Shown in pieces: positions 35,330 through 44,027 of a stretch of 64,000 nt of DNA (position 1 is its first letter; the number at the start of each line of letters is the position of its first letter). This DNA is from Echinicola arenosa (GTDB taxonomy: Bacteria > Bacteroidota > Bacteroidia > Cytophagales > Cyclobacteriaceae). The notes below the pieces were generated by a model. The model worked only from the letters and a program-made list of their open reading frames with translations, did no database searches and was not told the origin of the DNA. Position numbers and translations under genes: made by a program. The stretch lies in the NCBI RefSeq assembly GCF_014841125.1, contig NZ_JACYTQ010000005.1, forward strand, positions 248,001 through 312,000, given 5' to 3'.

Positions 35330-36967
35330 ATGAAAAAACTATTTATTTTATTGGCCCTTGCCGGGTTTGCCTGTTCTGAACAATTTGAGCAAGCCCCTCA
35401 AGTTGAAGATGACGAGAATGTCAAGTCTGTCCTAAACCTAGACGACAACTATTTGGAGGATCCCAATGACACTTGGACAGTCAATCAGACCAATCAATAT
35501 GCTTTAAATGTGGTCTTTTTTCTACCAACAGATGATTCCTTGTCAGTTGGAGAGGCTCAAAAAGTAAGTGACATGATGCTTTATATACAGGATTGGTATG
35601 AAATGTCCATGGTCGAAAATGGATTTAACAAGACCTTTGGCCTAATGACCAATCAAGATGATGAAGTCCGAATCATTGTGGTGAATGGCTCGGATGACTC
35701 CGACTATTTCAGCAATAATAATTCACAAGTAAAAAACGAAGTTGAAGCATTTTTCAATAATAACCCAAGTTTAAAAACCAGTGAACATGTATTGGTTTTG
35801 GGGCATGCTGGAAGCGGAGTTCCTTTTTATGGTTTAGGAAAATATTGCTTTGCCACCTCTTCAGATTTCACACTTTCTTCTTCTGGCAAAACCAGAAATG
35901 GGTTTTCCTTAATGAGTGCGGACAAATTAGGAGGAATCATGCACGAACTTGCTCATGGCTTGAACTTACCCCATAACACCCATACCGCCAGCGACCTTCC
36001 TGACATCTCCTTGATGTCCTTTGGAAACCATACCTATGAAGGTGGTGATGAGGATTTGGTCTATCTCACAGCTGCTGACGCTAGCATTTTGAACAACAAT
36101 CAAGTATTTAACCAAACCAATAATGGCATCTCCTATTATGCAGGCACATCTGCTTATAGCTTAGACACCTATTCCGTTTCCAAAAACCAAGCAAGTTCCA
36201 GCATTGACATCAGTGGGGAAATCACTTCCGATTCTGAGATTGCCGCAGTATTTGTTGGACATGACGGATTCCCTTTTGGCGGAGGAAACAACTATGACAA
36301 AATCACCTATTCGCAGAACCTTAGTGGCCCAAGTTCTGGCAATAGCTATTCATTTAGCTTAACAACCCCCTATTCGGATCTTTTCAACGACTATAAAGAC
36401 GACAAGAAAGATTCAATGCAACTGGCCTTACATGTGGTTTATAAAAATGGAACAGTAAGCCAAATAAAAAACCTTGAATATAGCATAGACCTGGCCACGG
36501 AGATTCCTGATGACAATGTTAATTATTACTATGAAGCTCACGATTATACTGATCGATCAGCATGGACATTGACCATGAGTTCTCAACCCAGTACAATCTC
36601 AAACATTCTTGATGGCAACCAGAGTACCTTTTGGCATTCCCAATACCCTTGGAGATTCACTGAAAAACCTCCACATGAAGCTGTAGTGGATATGGGACAA
36701 TCCCAATCTTTTGAAGGAGTATATATTTACTCAAACAGAGGATATAATGAATTCCGCCCTAAACATCTTGAGGTGTTCATCAGTCAAGATGGGACTACTT
36801 GGTCAAGCGAAAAAACTGTCAGTATTGCCAGCACCGCAGAAGGAGAGGAAATATCGATTCTTTTTGACAATGCAGTAAACGCTCGTTACTTCAAAATTGT
36901 AGTGGACGAGATCTGGACCTGGAATGGTGTGGACAATCTAATCATCAACGAGATCGATATTTTGTAA
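35330..36967 (+). CDS. Metzincin-like lipoprotein with C-terminal F5/8-type (discoidin) domain
   Basis: The 545-residue protein has a lipoprotein signal with Cys15 (LALAGFACSEQ). The zinc motif HELAHGLNLPH is at 205-215; it fits the metzincin pattern HExxHxxGxxH except that Asn212 replaces the usual glycine. A beta-sandwich-like middle part follows, and from about residue 400 the C-terminus (SNILDGNQSTFWHSQY, RPKHLEVFISQDGTTW, ARYFKIVV) matches coagulation-factor 5/8 type C domains, which bind glycans. A surface-anchored protease acting on glycoproteins is a reasonable guess. It stands alone between a long upstream gap and a strong terminator. Confidence 0.8.
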   Translation: MKKLFILLALAGFACSEQFEQAPQVEDDENVKSVLNLDDNYLEDPNDTWTVNQTNQYALNVVFFLPTDDSLSVGEAQKVSDMMLYIQDWYEMSMVENGFNKTFGLMTNQDDEVRIIVVNGSDDSDYFSNNNSQVKNEVEAFFNNNPSLKTSEHVLVLGHAGSGVPFYGLGKYCFATSSDFTLSSSGKTRNGFSLMSADKLGGIMHELAHGLNLPHNTHTASDLPDISLMSFGNHTYEGGDEDLVYLTAADASILNNNQVFNQTNNGISYYAGTSAYSLDTYSVSKNQASSSIDISGEITSDSEIAAVFVGHDGFPFGGGNNYDKITYSQNLSGPSSGNSYSFSLTTPYSDLFNDYKDDKKDSMQLALHVVYKNGTVSQIKNLEYSIDLATEIPDDNVNYYYEAHDYTDRSAWTLTMSSQPSTISNILDGNQSTFWHSQYPWRFTEKPPHEAVVDMGQSQSFEGVYIYSNRGYNEFRPKHLEVFISQDGTTWSSEKTVSIASTAEGEEISILFDNAVNARYFKIVVDEIWTWNGVDNLIINEIDIL

Positions 36968-36997
36968 AGTTAACATATTCAAAACTAACTCTATCTT

Positions 36998-37037
36998 ACC
37001 CCCTGCTATGGACAGAAGACTGTCCATAGCAGGGGGT
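36998..37037 (+). terminator. Terminator after the metzincin-like gene
   Basis: An uninterrupted 18-bp stem, ACCCCCTGCTATGGACAG and its complement, encloses the loop AAGA. TTTAATTTC follows. The stem is unusually long for an intrinsic terminator. Confidence 0.8.
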
Positions 37038-37815
37038 TTAATTTCATTCTTTAAAACATATATACAAATAAAATGATGTGTTTGACTCAGAGCATAGAAA
37101 GCAACATTTACTCGGTGTAATATAATTTCAATTAGGGAGATTTCACTCTACCCCACTTATAAATAACCATAGCCAAAAGCTTTCTCAAATATTTACTTTT
37201 TGAAAAATAAATAAAGAGGGGGGGGAGAAGTATTTTTTCCTACCAGCCTGTTTTATATCGAAAGGAAAATAAGATTAAAGGTACTATCAGGAACAAAAAG
37301 TAAGAGGAATTTCTCATTGGTACAAGTTTGTAATCTTCCAAACAAACCATCTACAAGATGTAGTTAGAGTCATATTCCAAATCAAAAATGCCGCTAGACA
37401 TAGATAATTTCTTGAGGTAGGTTTCAAACTGCTCCCATCAAGTTCCTATCATATGAATCCCTTAGCATGAACTATATGCAATGCCGTTCCCCATGACTAA
37501 CTATCCTTCCAGCTGCTACAGGACACTCCCCTCTTCGTGCTTCAAACTTCTCTCTTCCCTCGATCTTCCCATTCATCTATAGCAAAGCTACACCAAAGCT
37601 AGGGCAAAGCTACATCAAAGCTGGGGTAAAGCTGGGAATACCCTGATCCTTAGGGCAATGATTTTCCTAAAAAGTACAATTTTAACAGATTAATTATTTA
37701 TATAGTTATAATCATGACTCCAGCCGAGCTGAGCAATACTTCACACCTCGCACTTCCCCTTTTCACTTCGTAATTACATTCCCCGTCTTCCCACTTCCCA
37801 AATATAACCACTCAC
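37038..37815. other. Intergenic region with an 11-bp tandem repeat
   Basis: No gene is visible in this stretch. It includes a run of eight G (37218-37225) and the tandem repeat at 37583-37637. Confidence 0.6.
37583..37637. repeat. 11-bp tandem repeat, five units
   Basis: Five consecutive 11-base units each contain AAAGCT: CAAAGCTACAC, CAAAGCTAGGG, CAAAGCTACAT, CAAAGCTGGGG and TAAAGCTGGGA. The period is close to one helical turn. No function is apparent. Confidence 0.85.
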
Positions 37816-37853
37816 AAAAAAAAAGTCCAAAGTCGAATATATCAACTTTGGAC
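37816..37853 (-). terminator. Terminator of tRNA-Gln
   Basis: GTCCAAAGT (37825-37833) pairs with ACTTTGGAC (37845-37853) and on the minus strand is followed by nine T. It lies 8 bases after the tRNA. Confidence 0.9.
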
Positions 37854-37860
37854 CGAATTG

Positions 37861-37933
37861 TTGACCCACTAGGGCTCGAACCTAGACTCTTCTGAACCAA
37901 AATCAGACGTGTTGCCAGTTACACCATGGGTCA
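37861..37933 (-). tRNA. tRNA-Gln (anticodon TTG)
   Basis: The minus strand folds as a 73-base cloverleaf. The acceptor is TGACCCA with TGGGTCA, the anticodon stem TCTGA with TCAGA around loop TTTTGGT (anticodon TTG), the T-arm CTAGG-TTCGAGC-CCTAG, and the discriminator base A. CCA is not encoded. It has its own promoter and terminator. Confidence 0.96.
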
Positions 37934-37974
37934 GTACTTTAATGCTTAAGGAGTCGTTTTCCTTAATTGTGACA

Positions 37975-38005
37975 CAAATGTAGGGGCTTTTTTTTTTATT
38001 GCAAA
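37975..38005 (-). promoter_or_regulatory. Promoter of tRNA-Gln
   Basis: On the minus strand TTTG (38005-38002) and TACATTTG (37982-37975) are exactly 19 bases apart. The predicted transcription start near 37968 is about 35 bases before the tRNA. Confidence 0.85.
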
Positions 38006-38039
38006 CCCTCCTTCAAAGTTTTTTCATGCTTTTTATATA

Positions 38040-38080
38040 AGTCCCTTGAAGCCAGTAAATAAAAATTTCTTCAAGGGACT
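38040..38080. terminator. Hairpin after purL
   Basis: AGTCCCTTGAAG and CTTCAAGGGACT form a perfect 12-bp stem ending 6 bases from the purL stop codon. No T run follows on the minus strand, so it may be a weak terminator or an mRNA-stabilising hairpin. Confidence 0.55.
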
Positions 38081-38086
38081 GATTGT

Positions 38087-41000
38087 TTACCCCTCATGAG
38101 AGGCCACCCAGTTTTTGGCATTGACAAATGCCTCTACCCATGGACTGATCTCCTCAGCCTTTCTTTCAGCCGGATAACTTGGCCAGTTCCAAGGGAACAA
38201 AGCTCTTTCGATATGCGGCATAATCGCCAAATGACGGCCATCTTGGGATGCCAAACCTGCCACGGCATGATCTGAACCATTAGGGTTACCCGGATAAGCT
38301 TCGTAGCTGTAAGTCATTCCTATGTGATAAGCTTCCTTCTCATTAGGCAAGGAGAATTTACCTTCTCCATGCGCTACCCAAACCCCTAGTCGCTGGCCTG
38401 ATAAAGAGCCAAACATTACTGTATTGTTTTCGGGAATATTCACATTAACAAATGCTGATTCAAATTTATGACTTTCATTGTGTAGCATCTTTGGCTTCAC
38501 ATCATGCTGACGATTAATCAAACCAAGCTCTATCATCAACTGGCATCCATTACACACCCCTAAGCTCAAGGTGTCAGGACGGGCATAGAAATTATCCAAA
38601 GCGGTCTTGGCCATTTCATTATATAAGAATGCTCCGGCCCAACCTTTAGCTGAACCCAGGACATCAGAATTGGAGAATCCGCCCACAAAGACAATCATGT
38701 TCACATCTTCCAGGTTTTCTCTTCCTGAAATCAAGTCCGTCATATGTACATCCTTCACATCAAAGCCAGCCAACCAAAGTGAATAGGCCATTTCGCGGTC
38801 TCCATTTACTCCTTTTTCTCGGATTATGGCTGCTTTGTGCCCTGAAGCTTCTTTTCTGTAAGGATTCAATCCAAAAGCATCAAATGAGCCTTCCCACTTA
38901 TCTGCAAAGCTGAAAGTCAAAGGCTGAGCTTTATAGTTTTGGAAACGGTCAGCGGCCAATTTCTCACCACTTTGTTTTTTATCCAATAGATAAGAAGACT
39001 TGAACCAGGTATCTCTGTGTTCAGTCACATCCAATTCCAAATCAAGGCCTTCTAAACTCACTTTTCCATCCATGCTCAATTCAGCCAACGCAACATAGTT
39101 AACTCCAGCTGCATCCAACAGTTCGCCTACTGCTTTGCTATCCTTTACCTGAATGATTACTCCTGGATTTTCAGCAAACAAGGCTTTTACCATGTCTTTT
39201 TCTGCCAATTGACCTGTCTTAACCTTCAATCCACATTGAGTGGTCGGGAATGTCATTTCCAACAAGGTGGTAATCAAACCACCAGAAGAGATATCATGAC
39301 CGGCCAAAATCAACTCTTTTTCGATTAAGGTCTGAATTGCTGTAAATGCTTTGGCAAAATATCCACTATCTTTTACGGTTGGTGGCACATTACCAATTTT
39401 ATTGATAACCTGGGCAAAGCTACTTCCGCCTAATTGAGCGGCATCTTTCGAGAAGTCAATGTAAAGCAGCTCCGTTCCCTCAACAGGTTTCAAATCAGGC
39501 GTTACTGTTTTTCTGATATCAGCACATTCTCCCACACTGGAGATAATTACCGTACCAGGAGAATAAACCGTTTTACCATCAGGATACTTTTGCGTCATGG
39601 AAAGGGAATCCTTACCCGTTGGGATATTGATTCCAAGCTCAATTGCAAAATCACTAACAGCCTCTACTGCTCTGTAAAGCCTGTCGTTCTCCCCTTCGTT
39701 CTTTGCTGGCCACATCCAGTTGGCACTTAAAGAAACTCCGCTCAGTCCATCTTCCAATGGTGCCCACACCAAGTTGGTCAATGCCTCTGCAATGGATAGC
39801 TTTGATCCTGCTTCTGGGCTGGCCAAAGCCGCCACAGGTGCATGTCCAATAGAAGTGGCAATTCCTTTGGTCCCGGTATAATCAATCGCCATTACGGCGA
39901 CATTATTCAAAGGTACCTGAATGGCTCCAGTAGTTTGCTGGGTTGCAACTCGGCCCGTTACAGACCGGTCCACTTTATTGGTCAACCAGTCCTTGGAGGC
40001 CACAGCTTCCAACTGCAATACTTCTTTGATATACTTAGCCAATTCTGCTGTCTGATAGTCAGGGCTAGCAAAATTGCTTACTGCTTTTTTGTCTGTCAGA
40101 ATGGTCTTCGGCGAGCTACCAAACATATGGGACAAGTTCCAATCCACAGGCTTCTCTCCATTCTTTTTGTTCTCGAACTTAAAATGCATGTCTCCAGTGG
40201 TTTCTCCGACCACGTAAAATGGAGCGCGTTCACGTTCCGAAATTCGTTGTAGCGAAGCTACGTCTTTCTCTCCGATCACCAAGCCCATTCTCTCTTGGGA
40301 TTCATTGCCGATAATCTCTTTGGAAGAAAGGGTTGGGTCTCCCACAGGCAACTTGTCGATATCGATGGATCCACCGGTATCCTCCACCAATTCAGAAAGA
40401 CAGTTCAGGTGCCCTCCTGCTCCGTGATCGTGAATGGAAATAATCGGATTGTGATCATTTTCAGCCATGGCCCTGATGACATTGGCCACACGTTTCTGCA
40501 TTTCAGGATTGGATCTCTGGATCGCATTCAATTCGATGGAATTACTAAATTCGCCTGTATTTACTGAAGAAACAGCACTGCCCCCCATACCAATACGGTA
40601 GTTGTCACCACCCATAATTACTACCTTATTGCCTTTGACTGGTGTGTTTTTAAGGCTGTATTTTTCTCTCGTAAAACCAATACCTCCCGCCAGCATGATT
40701 ACTTTATCGAAACCATACTGTTTATCATTCTCCTCATGCTCAAATGTCAGAACACTACCTGAAATCAAAGGCTGACCAAACTTATTACCAAAGTCACTGG
40801 CTCCATTAGAAGCCTTGATCAGGATATCCATCGGGGTTTGGTAAAGCCACTTTCTCTCTTTTAAGTCTTTTTCCCAGCTTCTTCCAGCCTCACTTCGTGA
40901 GTAGGAAGTCATGTATACAGCAGTACCGGCCAAAGGAATGGATGCAGTACCACCAGCCAGCCTATCTCTGATTTCACCACCAGAACCTGTGGCAGCACCA

Positions 41001-41776
41001 TTGAATGGCTCTACAGTGGTGGGGAAGTTATGAGTTTCCGCTTTGAGGGAAAGTACCGTATCAATGGTTTCCGGTTGGAAGTAATCTGCTTTGTCTTGGC
41101 TCTTAGGTGCAAATTGCTGTGCTTTTGGTCCTTTGACAAAGGCAACATTATCCTTATAGGCTGAAACAATCTTATTGGGGTGCTTGATGGAGGTCTTTTT
41201 GATCAACTGAAAAAGCGTGCTTTCTTTTTCCTCTCCATCAATGATAAATGTGCCATTGAATATTTTGTGTCGACAGTGCTCAGAGTTTACTTGGCTAAAG
41301 CCAAATACCTCACTGTCTGTCAATGGCCTGTTCAGGCTATGACTTACTTTTTCCAAATAATCGATTTCCTCTTGGCTCAGCGCTAGCCCTTCCTGCTCAT
41401 TGTAAGTTTTAATATCAGTGATCGACATCACTCCCTGAGGCTTTAGGTCAATAGAGAAAATCTCCTGTCCAAGTCCATCATATTTGGCCTGAAGCATTGG
41501 GTCAATGGTGCCCCCTTCTTCCAAGATAGTGAACTCTTCAATTCTTAAGATGCCCTGGACACCCATATTGGCGGTGATCTCTACCGCATTGGTGGACCAA
41601 GGTGTAATCATTTCTTTTCTAGGGCCTACAAACTTTCCTTCTACACGCTCCTGAGAAAGCTGATCCGCTCCTCCAAAAAGCCAAGAAAGCTTTTCTAAGT
41701 CTTCGGGTGCAACAGGTTGTTTTGCTTCTAAAGCGTAAATGGTATTCTTTTGTGGGGATTGGAAAAAGAGAATCAT
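38087..41776 (-). CDS. purL: Phosphoribosylformylglycinamidine synthase, large single-chain form
   Basis: The start is set at the ATG at 41774-41776 (MILFFQSPQKNTIYALEA), giving 1229 residues. The longer in-frame start at 41845 would lie before the likely transcription start. The protein has the long PurL layout: an N-terminal PurS-like part, linker, two AIRS-type ATP-grasp-like halves (AETHNFPTTVEPFNGAATGSGGEIRD) and a C-terminal glutaminase with the nucleophile in SLGVCNGCQL. It makes FGAM in purine synthesis. The window has no other purine genes nearby. Confidence 0.95.
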   Translation of the reverse strand: MILFFQSPQKNTIYALEAKQPVAPEDLEKLSWLFGGADQLSQERVEGKFVGPRKEMITPWSTNAVEITANMGVQGILRIEEFTILEEGGTIDPMLQAKYDGLGQEIFSIDLKPQGVMSITDIKTYNEQEGLALSQEEIDYLEKVSHSLNRPLTDSEVFGFSQVNSEHCRHKIFNGTFIIDGEEKESTLFQLIKKTSIKHPNKIVSAYKDNVAFVKGPKAQQFAPKSQDKADYFQPETIDTVLSLKAETHNFPTTVEPFNGAATGSGGEIRDRLAGGTASIPLAGTAVYMTSYSRSEAGRSWEKDLKERKWLYQTPMDILIKASNGASDFGNKFGQPLISGSVLTFEHEENDKQYGFDKVIMLAGGIGFTREKYSLKNTPVKGNKVVIMGGDNYRIGMGGSAVSSVNTGEFSNSIELNAIQRSNPEMQKRVANVIRAMAENDHNPIISIHDHGAGGHLNCLSELVEDTGGSIDIDKLPVGDPTLSSKEIIGNESQERMGLVIGEKDVASLQRISERERAPFYVVGETTGDMHFKFENKKNGEKPVDWNLSHMFGSSPKTILTDKKAVSNFASPDYQTAELAKYIKEVLQLEAVASKDWLTNKVDRSVTGRVATQQTTGAIQVPLNNVAVMAIDYTGTKGIATSIGHAPVAALASPEAGSKLSIAEALTNLVWAPLEDGLSGVSLSANWMWPAKNEGENDRLYRAVEAVSDFAIELGINIPTGKDSLSMTQKYPDGKTVYSPGTVIISSVGECADIRKTVTPDLKPVEGTELLYIDFSKDAAQLGGSSFAQVINKIGNVPPTVKDSGYFAKAFTAIQTLIEKELILAGHDISSGGLITTLLEMTFPTTQCGLKVKTGQLAEKDMVKALFAENPGVIIQVKDSKAVGELLDAAGVNYVALAELSMDGKVSLEGLDLELDVTEHRDTWFKSSYLLDKKQSGEKLAADRFQNYKAQPLTFSFADKWEGSFDAFGLNPYRKEASGHKAAIIREKGVNGDREMAYSLWLAGFDVKDVHMTDLISGRENLEDVNMIVFVGGFSNSDVLGSAKGWAGAFLYNEMAKTALDNFYARPDTLSLGVCNGCQLMIELGLINRQHDVKPKMLHNESHKFESAFVNVNIPENNTVMFGSLSGQRLGVWVAHGEGKFSLPNEKEAYHIGMTYSYEAYPGNPNGSDHAVAGLASQDGRHLAIMPHIERALFPWNWPSYPAERKAEEISPWVEAFVNAKNWVASHEG

Positions 41777-41810
41777 GTCCGTGTTTATTGGATGACCATA
41801 AATTAAGCAG

Positions 41811-41846
41811 CAAAGGTACACAAATGGTTTCAAAGAATAAATCAAA
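41811..41846 (-). promoter_or_regulatory. Putative purL promoter
   Basis: TACCTTTG (minus strand, 41818-41811) fits the -7 consensus. The nearest TTTG upstream at 41846-41843 is 24 bases away, a little more than usual. Transcription would start near 41804, 28 bases before the chosen start codon. Confidence 0.5.
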
Positions 41847-42065
41847 ATTTTATTTGGCTTCCTTTTTTTTCAAGCTTCTCGGTCAATAGGCTGAAATATC
41901 ATCATAGTGTCTCATTGTTTCTTTCAGCCCTTTTCAGTTTCCATATCTATACCACTCTCATTTTATGTTAAATCCGGTATGTTTACACCTTAAAACATTC
42001 CAAAAGTAAATCATTTAATCAGGTTGAATTCATTATTTTAGCCACTACGAAAGCACAGTTCAAAG

Positions 42066-42953
42066 ATGTCAAAAAAGAAAATCCATTTTATTGTCAACCC
42101 TATTTCTGGAAAAGGGAAAAACCTCTTGGATGAAATTATCTTAAGTCGGTATTTTGAAAGAGAGCAGTTTGAAATCAAAGTCCTGCTAACTACAGGACCT
42201 GATCATGCAACAGTATTGGCATTGGCTTCTTTGGAAGAAAACGCAGATGTTATTGTGGCTTGCGGGGGCGATGGAACCATCAGCGAAGTGGCTTCCTGCT
42301 TAGTAGGTAAGGAAGCCAGCTTAGGCATTATTCCTTTTGGGTCAGGAAATGGACTTGCCTCCAACCTTGGCATTCCCAAGAAGCTTGACATGGCACTCAA
42401 ACTTATCAAGAAAGGTAAGGTCCAAAAAATCGATGTAGGTCAGATCAACGACCAATTTTTCTTTAGTAATATGGGACTTGGCTTCGATGCCAACCTGATC
42501 CAGAACTTCGACAAACTAAAAAAACGTCAGCTTCTTGGCTATATCCGCGCCAGTTGGGAAACGTTGAAAAACTTCAAAAATCTCCAGGATATCACCATAG
42601 CCTCTGAAGAGTTCAACATCAGCACCAACCCTTTTTTGCTCTTTATCTCCAACAGCAACATGCTCGGTTATGGTTTTTCCTTAACGCCCGAGGCCAAACT
42701 AGAGGATGGTCTGTTGGATATTCTGGTGGTGGAGCATCTCAACAAATCCAGAGCGCTACTTTTAGGCTTACTCATGCTGACGGGCAAGCACAAATCTATG
42801 AAAGAGGTAAATTACTTTCAATTAAAGAACTTAAGCATATCAAGTCGAACCTCCATTCCTGCTATCCAAAAGGATGGTTGCCAATACAAACCTAAAGCTC
42901 AAAAACTGAACATCAGTATTCTTCCCCAACAGCTTTCTGTAATTGTTCCTTAA
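42066..42953 (+). CDS. Diacylglycerol kinase family lipid kinase
   Basis: The 295-residue protein carries NPISGKGK (11-18), GGDGT (67-71) and FGSGNGLA (91-98), the ATP-binding and catalytic signatures of the DAGK/YegS family. It likely phosphorylates a membrane lipid or sphingoid base at the inner membrane face. Bacteroidota make sphingolipids, so a sphingosine-kinase-like role is possible but not shown. It converges on a small exporter gene 9 bases away, without a visible terminator. Confidence 0.9.
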   Translation: MSKKKIHFIVNPISGKGKNLLDEIILSRYFEREQFEIKVLLTTGPDHATVLALASLEENADVIVACGGDGTISEVASCLVGKEASLGIIPFGSGNGLASNLGIPKKLDMALKLIKKGKVQKIDVGQINDQFFFSNMGLGFDANLIQNFDKLKKRQLLGYIRASWETLKNFKNLQDITIASEEFNISTNPFLLFISNSNMLGYGFSLTPEAKLEDGLLDILVVEHLNKSRALLLGLLMLTGKHKSMKEVNYFQLKNLSISSRTSIPAIQKDGCQYKPKAQKLNISILPQQLSVIVP

Positions 42954-42962
42954 ATAGTTTCA

Positions 42963-43427
42963 TTATATAAGCTCAGCACCCATCTTTCCAAAATGAGAGC
43001 CAAATGCCAATATCAAACAGGAAATCACCGCACCAATACTGATCGCCACAAAAGCCTGTGCTCTAGGCAGTTTAAAGATATAAGCCGCAATAGTCCCCAT
43101 ATAGACCCCTGTAAAAGGAAGCGGAATCATTACAAAAACCATCAAACCCCAAAAACCATATTTTTGAATCTTGTCACCCACCCCATCCTTAGCTCTACGC
43201 ATCAATTTAACGGACTGACTTTTATAAAGACGGAATTTCCATAGTCGCTCGTTGAAAGTGTCTATCAGGAAAAGTAAAATCGGGAATACCAGAAGATTGG
43301 CGACCAGTCCTACTGAAAGTGCTGTTACAGGGTGAAGGCCATTGATCACCCCATAAGGAATCCCTACCCTGGACTCACCAAAAGGAGAAATACTCAATAA
43401 AAACGTATGAAGAATAATATGAATCAT
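42963..43427 (-). CDS. Small multidrug export family (COG2426) membrane protein
   Basis: The start is placed at the ATG giving MIHIILHTFLLSISPFGESR; an ATG 27 bases upstream is also in frame. The roughly 154-residue protein has helices around ISPFGESRVGIPYGV, ALSVGLVANLLVFPILLFLI and YGFWGLMVFVMIPLPFTGVYMGTIAAYIF, the pattern of the PF06695 family. Despite the family name, its transport role is not well established. Confidence 0.82.
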   Translation of the reverse strand: MIHIILHTFLLSISPFGESRVGIPYGVINGLHPVTALSVGLVANLLVFPILLFLIDTFNERLWKFRLYKSQSVKLMRRAKDGVGDKIQKYGFWGLMVFVMIPLPFTGVYMGTIAAYIFKLPRAQAFVAISIGAVISCLILAFGSHFGKMGAELI

Positions 43428-43520
43428 AATAGATAAAATCTTAAATAAATACACACCACCAAGCCCCAGACCTGCACCTGGTACCCATGTGCTATGCTTT
43501 TAAACAAACCAGAAAGAGAA

Positions 43521-43886
43521 TCAGGAATTTCTAACAGGGGGAGCCCGCCCTGAAAAAACTTGGATATTTTCCGATTGGATGGCTTCTTGGACCTGTCTGA
43601 CCATCACAGTATCAAACCGCTTCGGAACAAACACCAATGATTTTGCTCTAATAAAATAGTTCTTTACTGGATGATGGTCTTGATCATGAAAGTCTTTTTC
43701 CTTCGTGGAAGGACGGTTCCTCCAGCACAAACCTAGGTCATCCTGATGAATATCAATTCCCAAACCAGCGTTTTTGACGCTTTCAGCTATTGCCTTGGCC
43801 ACACTTCTTTCCTCTATCTCACCTAACAGGAAAGTAGTCAGCACCAGCAGGAAAAAAGTTAATGCTATTTTTGAGAATTTATTCAT
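43521..43886 (-). CDS. Secreted or anchored small protein of unknown function
   Basis: The 121-residue product has an N-terminal hydrophobic segment (IALTFFLLVLTTFLLG, residues 7-22) and a charged remainder with a HQDDLGLCW and FHDQDHHPV stretch rich in His and Asp. I do not recognise a family. It lies alone between the exporter gene and pepP, in the same direction. Coding is supported by its length and by a plausible signal segment only. Confidence 0.6.
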   Translation of the reverse strand: MNKFSKIALTFFLLVLTTFLLGEIEERSVAKAIAESVKNAGLGIDIHQDDLGLCWRNRPSTKEKDFHDQDHHPVKNYFIRAKSLVFVPKRFDTVMVRQVQEAIQSENIQVFSGRAPPVRNS

Positions 43887-43979
43887 TGACGCGAAACTAG
43901 GTACTTTTTATGAATTATGTTTCAAATCACTTTTAAAAAGTGTGTTTCAGGGTTATACTTTAAATCATGAAAAAATGTT

Positions 43980-44026
43980 TAAAAAATTTAAAGCCTCCCA
44001 AGATTTTTTTTTCAGGAGGCTTTAAA
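43980..44026 (-). terminator. Terminator after pepP
   Basis: TTTAAAGCCTCC (43987-43998) pairs with GGAGGCTTTAAA (44015-44026) around a 16-base loop. On the minus strand it is followed by six T. It begins directly at the pepP stop codon. Confidence 0.88.
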
Positions 44027-44027
44027 T

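Noticed and set aside
37218-37225. A G8 run as a phase-variable tract
   Set aside because: It lies in a gene-free region with no promoter or reading frame that a length change could switch.
39842-40252. A 136-residue plus-strand reading frame inside purL
   Set aside because: It is antisense to conserved PurL sequence and has no plausible start context or domain.
41777-41845. An N-terminal extension of PurL by 23 residues
   Set aside because: The extension has no likeness to PurL, and the probable -7 box at 41811-41818 lies within it.
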